DNA of 18,363 nucleotides from JAWPNA01 sp045402695. GTDB lineage: Bacteria; Acidobacteriota; Polarisedimenticolia; JACPZX01; DASXTC01. The DNA lies in NCBI GenBank assembly GCA_045402695.1, contig JAWPNA010000116.1:1-18363 (forward strand), in the 5' to 3' direction. How positions within the stretch are numbered: the stretch's first letter is position 1; each line of letters opens with the position of its first letter. A program made the position numbers and the translations under genes. The notes below the pieces were generated by a model, which saw only the letters and a program-made list of their open reading frames with translations, ran no database searches and was not told the origin of the DNA. This document shows positions 1 to 7,804 of the stretch, piece after piece.

Positions 1-1080
1 GATGACGAGATTGCCGCTTCCTGTATCCACCTGGATCCGGATCCGCGCGTCGCCGCGACGGTAGCCGATGACTTCCTGACGGTTCAGGATCGGCTGGGCG
101 TCGGAGTATCGCACCACGAGGTGGCCGCTTCCCTGATCCGCCCTCGCCTCGAAGGTCGCGTCCGGATCCAGGCGCAGCGTCACGTCGCCGCTGCCCGTGT
201 CTGCCGCCACGCGGGTCAGACGCCGGCCTCGTGCCCCCAGCTCCACGTCTCCCGAACCGGTGTCGGCCGAGAACTCCACGACGTCCGACTCCACCGCCTC
301 GATGTTGCCCGATCCAGTCTCGAGGTCGATCTGGTCCGCGGTGGCGGAACGCAGCTTGATGTCTCCCGAGCCGGTGTCGCACGAGATCTCCTCCCCCGTG
401 AACCCGGTCAGGTCGCAGTCACCGCTGCCCGTGTCGCAAGAGAACGATCCCTGCAGGTCGGAGGCTTTCACGTCGCCCGACCCGGTATCGGCCTTGACGT
501 CCCCCCGCACCCTGGCCAGCGTCACGTCCCCGCTCGATGCATCGAACAGGAGAGTTCCCTCGACATCTTCTCCCCGCAACGCACCGACCACATTGCGGAA
601 GGTCGCGTTGACCGGACGGCGCGGCACCTGGACCTCCACGTCGGCGTACAGGAGCACGCCATCGTGCGCGCTGACCTTCACCTTGCGCCCCGCGTACTTC
701 GTGTTGGTGCTGGAACCGCCGAAGAGCCCGCCGAGGAACGAACCGCTGTCCTCGCCGCCTGGGAAACGGTACCGGGAGTAACGATCGACCGGGTAGATCA
801 CCCGCAGGATCGGTTCTCCCGTCTCGGACGTGACCTGCTCCAGCTCCATCGTGCCGGCCAGGTCCTCGTTCTCCGCATGCACGGTGGCGATGGCCACGAT
901 GTTTTCCCCAGATCCCGCCACGACCCGCATCGAGCCGGCCAGGTTCTCGACGGTGACATGGGAGGAGGACCCCCCAGGCATCTCGAGGCGGAGGGTCCGG
1001 GTCGAGTCGGCCGCGACCTGCGGGGATGGAGCCGCGAGCGTGATGACGGCAAGAGCGAGAACGGCGACGTGTGGACGCAT
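1..1080 (-). CDS. Exported DUF4097-type repeat protein (C-terminus outside window)
   Basis: This reading frame is open for 360 codons from the ATG at 1080 to the window edge, so the stop lies outside. It begins with a signal peptide (MRPHVAVLALAVITLAAPSP, cleavage near residue 25) and has no lipobox, so the product is probably periplasmic or surface exposed. From about residue 180 to 360 it repeats a short motif of the form (D/E)TGSG(D/N) followed by a beta strand, nine times at roughly 17-25 residue spacing, including DASSGD, DTGSGD, ETGSGN and DQGSGH variants. This is the hallmark of DUF4097/DUF4098 proteins, which are expected to fold as a right-handed parallel beta-helix; their function is mostly unknown. 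The start is supported by a GAGGAGG Shine-Dalgarno sequence at 1086-1092. It lies 87 nt downstream of the deacetylase-like gene on the same strand. The family call is firm; the role is unknown. Confidence 0.88.
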   Translation of the reverse strand, partial: MRPHVAVLALAVITLAAPSPQVAADSTRTLRLEMPGGSSSHVTVENLAGSMRVVAGSGENIVAIATVHAENEDLAGTMELEQVTSETGEPILRVIYPVDRYSRYRFPGGEDSGSFLGGLFGGSSTNTKYAGRKVKVSAHDGVLLYADVEVQVPRRPVNATFRNVVGALRGEDVEGTLLFDASSGDVTLARVRGDVKADTGSGDVKASDLQGSFSCDTGSGDCDLTGFTGEEISCDTGSGDIKLRSATADQIDLETGSGNIEAVESDVVEFSADTGSGDVELGARGRRLTRVAADTGSGDVTLRLDPDATFEARADQGSGHLVVRYSDAQPILNRQEVIGYRRGDARIRIQVDTGSGNLVI

Positions 1081-1119
1081 GGAGGCCTCCTCGGAGAGTT
1101 TGCAGAGTTGCGCGCGCTG

Positions 1120-1125
1120 ATTCTA
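1120..1125 (-). promoter_or_regulatory. Possible -10 box for the DUF4097-type gene
   Basis: On the minus strand a TAGAAT hexamer lies about 40 nt before the ATG at 1080, in the 87-nt gap after the preceding gene. No good -35 hexamer is seen at 16-18 nt spacing, so this is a weak call. It would give a leader of about 33 nt containing the Shine-Dalgarno sequence. Confidence 0.3.
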
Positions 1126-1167
1126 CGGTCCAGCACCCCGCAAGGTTGCACCCGACCGAGGTCAGGC

Positions 1168-3321
1168 CTACCGCGGCGGCGCGCCCCCGGATGAGGCGGC
1201 GCGGATCTCGATGGGGCCGCGCAGAGGGACGATCACCGCCAGCCCGCGCGGCTCCAGCCAGTAGCGCGATGGGTCCAGAGACCGCCAGGCGGTCGGGCCG
1301 TCCTTCCCCTCCTTGATGCGGACGTTGCCCACGCCTGTCCATCCCGCCGGCAGGCCGATCACGATCGAGGCGCTCTCGAGGCCCTCCAGCTTGAGCTCCC
1401 GCCACTTCGACGGCGGGTCGATCCTCACGCGGACTTCGCCTCCCTGCTCGCTCCAGACCACCTCCGCGCGGCGCCGCGCCTCCAGCCACAAGGCCAGCTC
1501 GCTGGCGCGCGGGTACCACGCCCGCGGACCGTACCGGCCCTCGATCTCCTTCAAGACCTCGTCGAGCACCAACTGGCGGGGCCGGGCCCCGCCGATCTCC
1601 TCGAACGTCTCCCACCAGTGGTCGCTCAGGTTCAGGATGCCCCCGCCCGCCACCACGCGCTCGACGTAGGCGAGGCCCCGCTGCACCGCCGCCCGCAGCT
1701 CGGGGGCGGCGCGCGCGTCCTCGGGGTGAAGGCGTCCCTGACTGAGCGCGGCTTCCAGATCCGCGGCTCGGGCGAAGGCTCTGAGGAGGCTGCTGTTCTC
1801 GATCTCCAGGATCTCGCCGCCGCCCGGATAGGAGATCCACCACTCGCGGCCCGGCTCGTCGAGGTGGCGCGAGCCGAAGACCATCACGAATCCAGCCTCG
1901 GCCGCGGCGCGCAGGGCCTGAGGGCTATCCTCGACGCCAGGAAACCGCATCACCGCGACGCGTTCGTCCGGGATCCCGGCCCTTCTGTAGATCTCGCGGG
2001 CAAGACCGAAACGTCTCCGGCAGTACTCGAGCCCGCCCAGTGCGGCGTGATCAACGTTGCACCCGCTCTCGGTGATCGAGAACTCATGGTGGTTGGGATT
2101 CGAGTCGCCGTCGGGCGAGTGGGAGTAACCGTGCCCGCCCAGCTCGAGCCACGAGAAATCGGGATCGAGCGCCAGCCTCCTCCACACGGCCGCGGCCGCC
2201 GGCGATTCGTCGAGAGACCCTGTTCGCAGGTACCGGTTGGCCGGGCACGACATCAGCGTCAACCTGAGCAGCGGGTGATCCCTGTGAAGCGCGAACAGCA
2301 TGCGGTCGGGGTGACCCAACCGGGACAAGGAGGTCAGGTCCTGCCCTATGTCGTCCGTGGAATAATGCACCGCGAGAACCGGCTCGACTTTCGCCGCCGC
2401 ATCGAAGGGAAACCTCGGCCATTGCACCGCCTCGACTCGCAGCCGCAACCGACTTCGAGCGGCGCTGCCGGCGGGCCCGCGCGCCTCCACCGTGAAGCGG
2501 CTCTCTCCCGGAGCGGCCGGAATCCCGGCAACCTTTCCGGAGCGGCTCAGGGAGAGGCCTCGAGGGAGAGCCCCGCCGCGCAGTTTGTACGAGCACGAGG
2601 AGGGCTCCTCCTCGCCGCCGAGATCGGCGCACCTGAGCTGCAGGTCATACGGCCTTCCGAGGCGCGCGGTGGCGGGCGCCACCGGAACGATGAACAGGCT
2701 CGTGCCCTTTCCCGATGCCCCGGCCCTCACGTGGTCGAACTGGCTCACGGCCAGCGGCGCGGCCAGCAGACCCACTCGTCCGCTCTCCTGCCGCGCCCCG
2801 GCGACGTCCAGGATGCTCCTCCCATCCACGAAGACAACCAGCCGGGCACCTTCGAGCACCGCGGTCAGCTCGTGCGCACCGCTCGACAGCTTGAAGGTGG
2901 ACGCTCCGAGCAGCGTGGATTCCTCTCCGTTCCATTCCCGGGCCATCGCGGTCTCATGGGCGACGTCCAGGTACAGGCCCAGGTAATGACCGGAGTCGCG
3001 GTACCGCAGAGCGAACCCGGCAGGAGCGTGCGCCGTGCTCAGGTTCGCCGTGATTGCGCCGTCCTCGAAGACGACTTCGGGAGCCAGCAGGCATGTCTCG
3101 TTCTCCACGCCCCGCGAACGCACGGAACCGTCCTTGGGGTGCTCGAGCGAGCGGACCGCCTCCCAGTCCTCCCGCGCGCCCTCGCAGCCCGCCGTCATCG
3201 CCGCGGCTCCGGCGCCGTCGAAGTCGTCTTCCCAGTCGGCCTCCCAGAGCGCCAGCGGCGATACGCACGCCGGATTCAAGGTCATGAGAAGGAGGATTGC
3301 GCGGAGAATCGGGCGCCGCAT
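1168..3321 (-). CDS. Multidomain exported polysaccharide-deacetylase-like protein
   Basis: The product has 717 residues. The N-terminus is hydrophobic and ends at Cys19 (LTLNPAC); the lipobox is imperfect because position -3 is Asn, so lipoprotein status is probable, not certain. Residues about 30-205 look like a concanavalin/LamG-like beta-sandwich of the kind found in glycan-binding proteins. Residues about 208-297 resemble a putative Ig domain (LPRGLSLSRSGKVAGIPAAPGE). Residues about 312-615 resemble a NodB-type deacetylase: Asp323-Asp324 in YSTDD, His397 and His401 in GGHGYSH, and RFPG at 459-462 match motifs 1-3, with a late His568 in SDHWW. The C-terminus (about 615-717) is beta-rich. 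The catalytic motifs are divergent, so the substrate, and even activity, is inferred. It follows the LCAT-like gene by 6 nt and is likely in one transcript with it. Confidence 0.75.
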   Translation of the reverse strand: MRRPILRAILLLMTLNPACVSPLALWEADWEDDFDGAGAAAMTAGCEGAREDWEAVRSLEHPKDGSVRSRGVENETCLLAPEVVFEDGAITANLSTAHAPAGFALRYRDSGHYLGLYLDVAHETAMAREWNGEESTLLGASTFKLSSGAHELTAVLEGARLVVFVDGRSILDVAGARQESGRVGLLAAPLAVSQFDHVRAGASGKGTSLFIVPVAPATARLGRPYDLQLRCADLGGEEEPSSCSYKLRGGALPRGLSLSRSGKVAGIPAAPGESRFTVEARGPAGSAARSRLRLRVEAVQWPRFPFDAAAKVEPVLAVHYSTDDIGQDLTSLSRLGHPDRMLFALHRDHPLLRLTLMSCPANRYLRTGSLDESPAAAAVWRRLALDPDFSWLELGGHGYSHSPDGDSNPNHHEFSITESGCNVDHAALGGLEYCRRRFGLAREIYRRAGIPDERVAVMRFPGVEDSPQALRAAAEAGFVMVFGSRHLDEPGREWWISYPGGGEILEIENSSLLRAFARAADLEAALSQGRLHPEDARAAPELRAAVQRGLAYVERVVAGGGILNLSDHWWETFEEIGGARPRQLVLDEVLKEIEGRYGPRAWYPRASELALWLEARRRAEVVWSEQGGEVRVRIDPPSKWRELKLEGLESASIVIGLPAGWTGVGNVRIKEGKDGPTAWRSLDPSRYWLEPRGLAVIVPLRGPIEIRAASSGGAPPR

Positions 3322-3327
3322 CGGGGA

Positions 3328-4788
3328 TCAGGGACGGTACAGCAGGAACTGGAGCAAGTTGTCCTGGAAGGTGATGTTCTCGGTGAGTTTCCGGTGCGCC
3401 CCGCACAGGAACAATGAGTAGTCGATGCGCGGGCCCCTGGCCGGATCCCCATCCACCCCTCCGCCCTGGACGGACAGAAGACTGGCGCGCGTCACCGAGC
3501 CATCGCCCGGCTCCGACATGAGGCGCCTGATTTCCGGGGTGTCGACATCTCCGGGAAGATCCTCCACGCGGGTGATCGTCCTTGAGCCGCCGCCCTGCAC
3601 CGGGAGGATCATCGCGCGGGCCGGCGTGGGGATGCAGTCCCCTCCGAAGGCGAAGTAGCGGACCGGATCCGGCGTGCTCCCCGGACGGTCCAGCGCCTGA
3701 TGCAGGCGCTCGGCGCGTCTTAAGGCCGCCGCCAGGAAGGCGCGCATCCTTTCGACGTGATCCAGGTAGACCCGCTCTCCCTCTTCCTTTCCGAACTCCC
3801 TGATCGTTTCGTCGCGCAGCCGCTTCAGGCTCGAGCTGCCGAAGGCGGACCATCCGCGGTTCTCCCAGACCTCCGGATCGTAAAGATCGATGTCTACCGG
3901 CTTGCCTTCGGGGTCGATGAACGGCCGCGTCTGCCTGCGAGGCAGGCTCTGGTAGGCGGCCGGCATCGTGAAGATCGCTTCGGGAGGCAGGCGCCGCACG
4001 ATACGGACTCCGTCGTTGTGCGATTCGAGCGTGTCGAGGGTGCCCTCGTTGGGCACACCGATCATGACGACCGTGTGCACGTCGCGGCCGCCCGCGTAGG
4101 TGGGCGCGGCGGCCGTGCGCTCCAGGACATCCTCCCGCCCGTACTTGACGTAGTAGCGTGCAATGATGCCCCCGAAGCTGTGCGCGATGAGGTCCACCCT
4201 GCGATCCGGCCCGGGCGTGATGTCTTGCACGCGGCCGATTGCCTCGCCCAGAAGCCGCGCGTTCTCCACCGTGTCGCGCCGCCAATCGTAGTAGAAGGCG
4301 AAGCAATCCTGCCCGCGCAGAGGGTGAGCGATGTCGCCCAGCTCGTAGCCCGCCACCTCGGTGAGCGTCCGCACGATCCTCTTGTAGAAGTCCCGGCCTG
4401 CCACGGCGTCGAACAAGTCGTAGGCCACGAGGTCATCCTTGTTTCCCGTGGCGCTCGGCTCGTCGATGGGCAGGTCCAGAAGGTCAGTCCGCTGCGACCT
4501 CATCGGGCTCAAGATCAGTTTGAAGCGGCTCGTCAGCAGGTTGCTGAAGCGGCCCCAGACCACGTCGCCCGTGCGGGCGTCCTTCAGGCGCGACCCGAAC
4601 ACCCCCGGCACGATGATGACCGGATGGCGTGGGGCGCTGCGGGCGTTCGGATAGACCGCTACAAGATCGGGCCTCATTTCCGAGCAGGCGGCCAGGAAGA
4701 AGCCCGCCAGGGCCACGAGCGCCACCCCTGGTCGACACGCTCGCTGAGGACAGCGCCGGCTCCGTGGAGGCGAAGGAAGCACTAGCAT
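3328..4788 (-). CDS. LCAT/PDAT-family alpha/beta-hydrolase lipoprotein
   Basis: The 486-residue product has a basic N-terminus, a hydrophobic stretch and a lipobox (FLAAC, Cys35), so it should be a lipid-anchored exported protein. The mature part begins with HPVIIVPGVFGSRL (residues 55-68), typical of lecithin:cholesterol acyltransferase-like enzymes. The nucleophile elbow AHSFGG places Ser204, GDGSV places Asp429 and CGAH places His465, giving a complete Ser-Asp-His triad in the expected order. FYYDWRRD (165-172) is also typical of the family. Members are acyltransferases or phospholipases acting on lipids; the substrate here cannot be read from sequence. It is divergently oriented to the tRNA-thrS operon. 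No Shine-Dalgarno sequence is visible before the ATG at 4788, and a later start inside the signal region is possible. Confidence 0.87.
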   Translation of the reverse strand: MLVLPSPPRSRRCPQRACRPGVALVALAGFFLAACSEMRPDLVAVYPNARSAPRHPVIIVPGVFGSRLKDARTGDVVWGRFSNLLTSRFKLILSPMRSQRTDLLDLPIDEPSATGNKDDLVAYDLFDAVAGRDFYKRIVRTLTEVAGYELGDIAHPLRGQDCFAFYYDWRRDTVENARLLGEAIGRVQDITPGPDRRVDLIAHSFGGIIARYYVKYGREDVLERTAAAPTYAGGRDVHTVVMIGVPNEGTLDTLESHNDGVRIVRRLPPEAIFTMPAAYQSLPRRQTRPFIDPEGKPVDIDLYDPEVWENRGWSAFGSSSLKRLRDETIREFGKEEGERVYLDHVERMRAFLAAALRRAERLHQALDRPGSTPDPVRYFAFGGDCIPTPARAMILPVQGGGSRTITRVEDLPGDVDTPEIRRLMSEPGDGSVTRASLLSVQGGGVDGDPARGPRIDYSLFLCGAHRKLTENITFQDNLLQFLLYRP

Positions 4789-4794
4789 TCCGGC

Positions 4795-4823
4795 ACACTA
4801 CCGCCCCGGTCCACCGCGCGCAA
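4795..4823 (-). promoter_or_regulatory. Possible promoter giving a leaderless LCAT-like mRNA
   Basis: On the minus strand TTGCGC (4818-4823) and TAGTGT (4795-4800) are 17 nt apart. The -10-like box ends 6 nt before the ATG at 4788, so transcription would start at or next to the A of the start codon. Both hexamers are only partial matches to consensus; this is a weak inference supported by the absence of a Shine-Dalgarno sequence. Confidence 0.3.
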
Positions 4824-4849
4824 GCCCTCAGCGGCCCGGAAGCCGTTCG

Positions 4850-4879
4850 TTGACACCCCTTCAAGCACTCTGCTATATT
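4850..4879 (+). promoter_or_regulatory. Sigma70-type promoter for tRNA-Val and thrS operon
   Basis: TTGACA (4850-4855) is a perfect -35 box. It is followed after 18 nt by TATATT (4874-4879), preceded by TG one base away (TGCTATATT), an extended -10. Transcription would start near 4886, about 55 nt upstream of the tRNA. It is the only strong promoter seen before the long translation-gene cluster. A second TTGACA at 4890-4895 has no matching -10 box. Confidence 0.78.
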
Positions 4880-4940
4880 TTTGGGCCACTTGACATTATG
4901 GACAGGCAGCGGGTCCTTCCTACCCGCCCCCGGCATCAGT

Positions 4941-5015
<75 letters not shown>

Positions 5016-5042
5016 TCTTCCTTTTCAAGACACAGGCGGCCG

Positions 5043-6977
5043 ATGTCGACGACAGTCTCGGGTGAGATGATCCTCATGACGCTCCCGGATGGGAAGCAGC
5101 TCTCCTTCCCCAAGGGCGTGAGCCTCATGGAGGTGGTGCGCGCCATCGGCCCTCGGCTGGCGAAGGACGCCGTGGCGGTGCTTTTCGATGGTGAGATCCT
5201 CGACCTGGGACGTCGGATCGCGGCGGGGGGAAGCCTTCGAGTGCTGACGGCGAAGGACTCTGAATCCCTCGAGGTCCTGAGGCACTCCACGGCCCACCTC
5301 ACGGCGCACGCCGTGAAGAGTCTGTTTCCCGAAGTGCAGATTGGGATCGGCCCCGTCGTGGACGAAGGGTATTACTACGATTTCCTGCGCGCCGAGCCCT
5401 TCACCCCGGAGGACCTCGATCGGATCGAGGCGAAGATGGCCGAGATCATATCGAAGGACTTCCCCATCGAGCGCCTGGAGATGCCGAAGGCTGAGGCCGT
5501 GCACCTCTTCGAGGGGCAGAACGACGCCCTGAAGGTGGAGCTCGTGAAGGAGAAGGGCGGCCCCGTGGTCTCCTGCTACCGGCAGGGTGACTTCATCGAT
5601 TTCTGCCTCGGCCCGCACATGCCCTCCACGGGCAGGATCCCGGCCTTCAAGCTGCTCTCGGTGGCAGGCGCCTACTGGAAGGGCGACGAGCGCAATGTCC
5701 AGCTCCAGCGCGTGTACGGGACGGCCTTCTTCGGCAAGGAGGAGCTCGCCGCTCACCTGGAGCGCCTCGAGGAGGCCAAGCGGCGCGATCACCGCAAGCT
5801 CGGGCGCGAGCTGGACCTGTTCTCCTTCCATCCCGAGGCGCCGGCGATGCCCTTCTTCCATCCGAAGGGCGGCGTCATCTACGGACTGCTGGTGGACTAC
5901 GTGCGTTCGCTCTACCGGGCCTACGGGTACGACGAGGTCATCACGCCACAGATCTTCGACCTCTCGCTGTTCGAGCAATCGGGACACCTGGCCAACTACG
6001 GCGAGAACATGTACTTCGCGCGGGCGGGAGATCGGGAGTACGCGATCAAGCCGATGAACTGTCCCGGGCACACGATCATCTACCGGACAGAGCGCCGATC
6101 GTACCGCGACCTTCCCCTGAGGCTCGCCGATTTCGGGAGGCTGCACCGGTTCGAGCGATCGGGAGTGCTGGCCGGCCTCACGCGCGTGCGCTCTTTCTCG
6201 CAGGACGACGCTCACATCTTCTGTTCCCCCGATCAGATCCAGGAAGAGGTGGCGTCCTGCATCAGGATGATCGGCGAGTGCTACCGCGACATCGGGTTCG
6301 AGGCCCGCGCTTACCTCGCGACACGCCCCGAGAAATACCAGGGCACTCCGGAGTTGTGGGAGCAGGCTGAATCGCTGCTGAGGCGCGCGCTCGAGCAGGC
6401 GGGAAGCTCCTATGCAGTGGACGACGGCGGAGGGGCCTTCTACGCTCCCAAGATCGATTTCAGGGTGCTCGACGCGCTCCAGCGGGAGCATCAGCTCGGC
6501 ACCATACAGGTGGATTACACCCTGCCCGAACGGTTCGATCTGAAGTACAGCACGTCCGAGGGCGGCGAGGCCCGCCCCGCCATGATCCACCGCGCTATGC
6601 TCGGATCACTGGAGCGATTCATCGGGATCCTGATCGAGCATTTCGCCGGCGCCCTGCCGGTGTGGCTCTCGCCGGTGCAGGCGGCGGTGCTGCCGATCAC
6701 GGATCGAGTGGAGAACTTCGCGCGGCAGGTGCACGACGGTCTGCGCGCCAAAGGCTTCCGCGCCGCGCTCGACCTGCGCAACGAGAAGATCGGCCACAAG
6801 ATCCGCGACGCCCAGATGCAGAAAGTCCCCTTCATGCTGATCATCGGGGACCGTGAGTCGCAGGCGGGCTCCGTCTCGGTGCGGACACGGTCGGAAGGAG
6901 ACCGGGGCGCGGTACCGGTCGCCGAGTTCGAATCGATGCTCTCCAACTTGATCACGACGCGGGCCCTCAAGCCATGA
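5043..6977 (+). CDS. thrS: Threonyl-tRNA synthetase
   Basis: The 644-residue protein charges tRNA-Thr and edits mischarged Ser-tRNA-Thr in the cytoplasm. It has the full bacterial layout: TGS domain (about 9-70), editing domain with HSTAH (His81, His85) and CLGPH (Cys188, His192), class II catalytic core with the zinc ligands Cys340 (MNCPGH), His391 (DDAHIFC) and His516 (MIHRA), and the anticodon-binding domain (about 545-644). Length matches the family (E. coli 642). The ATG at 5043 has an AGGCGG close upstream with short spacing; ATGs at 5067 and 5076 would align as well with E. coli ThrRS and cannot be excluded. It starts 27 nt after tRNA-Val and is the first protein gene of the translation cluster. 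Confidence 0.97.
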   Translation: MSTTVSGEMILMTLPDGKQLSFPKGVSLMEVVRAIGPRLAKDAVAVLFDGEILDLGRRIAAGGSLRVLTAKDSESLEVLRHSTAHLTAHAVKSLFPEVQIGIGPVVDEGYYYDFLRAEPFTPEDLDRIEAKMAEIISKDFPIERLEMPKAEAVHLFEGQNDALKVELVKEKGGPVVSCYRQGDFIDFCLGPHMPSTGRIPAFKLLSVAGAYWKGDERNVQLQRVYGTAFFGKEELAAHLERLEEAKRRDHRKLGRELDLFSFHPEAPAMPFFHPKGGVIYGLLVDYVRSLYRAYGYDEVITPQIFDLSLFEQSGHLANYGENMYFARAGDREYAIKPMNCPGHTIIYRTERRSYRDLPLRLADFGRLHRFERSGVLAGLTRVRSFSQDDAHIFCSPDQIQEEVASCIRMIGECYRDIGFEARAYLATRPEKYQGTPELWEQAESLLRRALEQAGSSYAVDDGGGAFYAPKIDFRVLDALQREHQLGTIQVDYTLPERFDLKYSTSEGGEARPAMIHRAMLGSLERFIGILIEHFAGALPVWLSPVQAAVLPITDRVENFARQVHDGLRAKGFRAALDLRNEKIGHKIRDAQMQKVPFMLIIGDRESQAGSVSVRTRSEGDRGAVPVAEFESMLSNLITTRALKP

Positions 6978-7031
6978 GAGCCCGGGGACGCGCGGCGGCA
7001 TCGTGCCCTGGCGGCCCGGCAAAGGCATTCC

Positions 7032-7039
7032 GGAGGTGA
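7032..7039 (+). promoter_or_regulatory. Perfect Shine-Dalgarno sequence defining the infC start
   Basis: GGAGGTGA is fully complementary to the usual anti-Shine-Dalgarno end of 16S rRNA. It lies 5 nt before the in-frame ATA at 7045. The only other standard-looking in-frame starts are GTG at 7036, inside this motif, and GTG at 7003, which has no Shine-Dalgarno sequence. The motif therefore argues for the ATA start. Confidence 0.85.
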
Positions 7040-7044
7040 CCTCA

Positions 7045-7557
7045 ATAGACACCAAAATCCGCATCAACGAGAAGATCCGGGCCCGCGAAATACGGGTCAT
7101 CGACGAAGAGGGAGGCCAGCTCGGGATCATGACTCCCGCGGCCGCACTGGCCATCGCACTGGAGAAGGGCCTGGACTTGGTCGAGGTCGCGCCGATGTCG
7201 GCCCCGCCCGTCTGCAGGATCCTCGACTACGGCAAGTACCTTTATCAGATCAACAAGAAGCAGCACGACGCGAGGAGAAAGCAGAAGCAGATACAGGTGA
7301 AGGAAGTGAAGTTCAGGCCGAAGACCGAGGAGCATGACTACCAGTTCAAGAGGAAACACATCGAGAGGTTCCTCGGGGAAGGCGACAAGGTGAAGGTCTC
7401 CGTGATGTTCCGCGGCCGCGAGATGGCGCACGTGGAGTTCGGCCGGCACATCCTCGATCGATTGAAGCAGGAGCTGGCCGAGAAGTGCATCATCGAGAAC
7501 GACTCCCGGCTGGAGGGTCGCTTCATGACGATGATCCTTGGCGCCAGGAAACCGTGA
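7045..7557 (+). CDS. infC: Translation initiation factor IF-3 with AUA start codon
   Basis: The product, 170 residues if it starts at ATA 7045, binds the 30S subunit, prevents premature 50S joining and rejects wrong start codons. The N-domain opens with IDTKIRINEKIRAREIRVI and contains PPVCRILDYGKYLY; the lysine-rich linker and the C-domain with VKEVKFRP, RFLGEGDKVKV and FRGREMAH are all typical. The frame stays open upstream to GTG 7003, but the perfect Shine-Dalgarno sequence and homology both favour ATA. In E. coli infC starts with AUU, and IF-3 represses its own translation by discriminating against it; an AUA start suggests the same autoregulation here. It lies 67 nt after thrS and 25 nt before rpmI. 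Confidence 0.93.
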   Translation: MDTKIRINEKIRAREIRVIDEEGGQLGIMTPAAALAIALEKGLDLVEVAPMSAPPVCRILDYGKYLYQINKKQHDARRKQKQIQVKEVKFRPKTEEHDYQFKRKHIERFLGEGDKVKVSVMFRGREMAHVEFGRHILDRLKQELAEKCIIENDSRLEGRFMTMILGARKP

Positions 7558-7582
7558 CCCTCCAAACGATGGAAAGGAAACG

Positions 7583-7780
7583 ATGCCGAAGCTGAAGACT
7601 CATCGGGGAGCCGCCAAGCGGTTCAGGAAGACCGCCAGCGGGAAGATTAAGAGGTCGAAGGCCTTCAAGAGCCACATCCTCACGAAGAAGGCCAGCAAGC
7701 GCAAGCGGCATCTCGCCCAGGCGACGCTGATCTGCGACGCCGACCATCGGCGGATCAGCCGCATGATTCCGTACTTATAG
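7583..7780 (+). CDS. rpmI: 50S ribosomal protein bL35
   Basis: This 65-residue, very basic protein begins MPKLKTHRGAAKRFRKTASG, a textbook bL35 N-terminus, and has the usual family length. It is a structural part of the large ribosomal subunit. The ATG at 7583 has an AAAGGA Shine-Dalgarno sequence at 7573-7578; an upstream in-frame start overlapping infC would add a non-homologous tail and is not used. It stands between infC and rplT in the conserved order. In E. coli this trio is controlled by L20 binding to the mRNA; no such pseudoknot was identified here by eye. Confidence 0.96.
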   Translation: MPKLKTHRGAAKRFRKTASGKIKRSKAFKSHILTKKASKRKRHLAQATLICDADHRRISRMIPYL

Positions 7781-7804
7781 GGAACCAAGCCACAGGAGAG
7801 CAAC

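Noticed and set aside
1..543. Recurrent DTGSGD-coding units as a DNA repeat or CRISPR-like array
   Set aside because: The units are diverged at DNA level, lie in one reading frame and encode protein repeats of a known type.
1618..3417. Long plus-strand open frame (599 codons) opposite the deacetylase-like gene
   Set aside because: The translation is rich in Arg, Gly, Pro and His with no recognisable domain, and the minus strand encodes a protein with clear domains. It is a high-GC shadow frame.
4890..4895. Second TTGACA as another promoter
   Set aside because: No acceptable -10 hexamer lies 16-19 nt downstream.
5025..6590. Long minus-strand open frame (521 codons) opposite thrS
   Set aside because: thrS is unambiguous on the plus strand; the antisense translation shows no family signature.
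7003..7044. GTG 7003 as the infC start
   Set aside because: It has no Shine-Dalgarno sequence, adds 14 residues not seen in IF-3, and a perfect Shine-Dalgarno sequence lies downstream of it.
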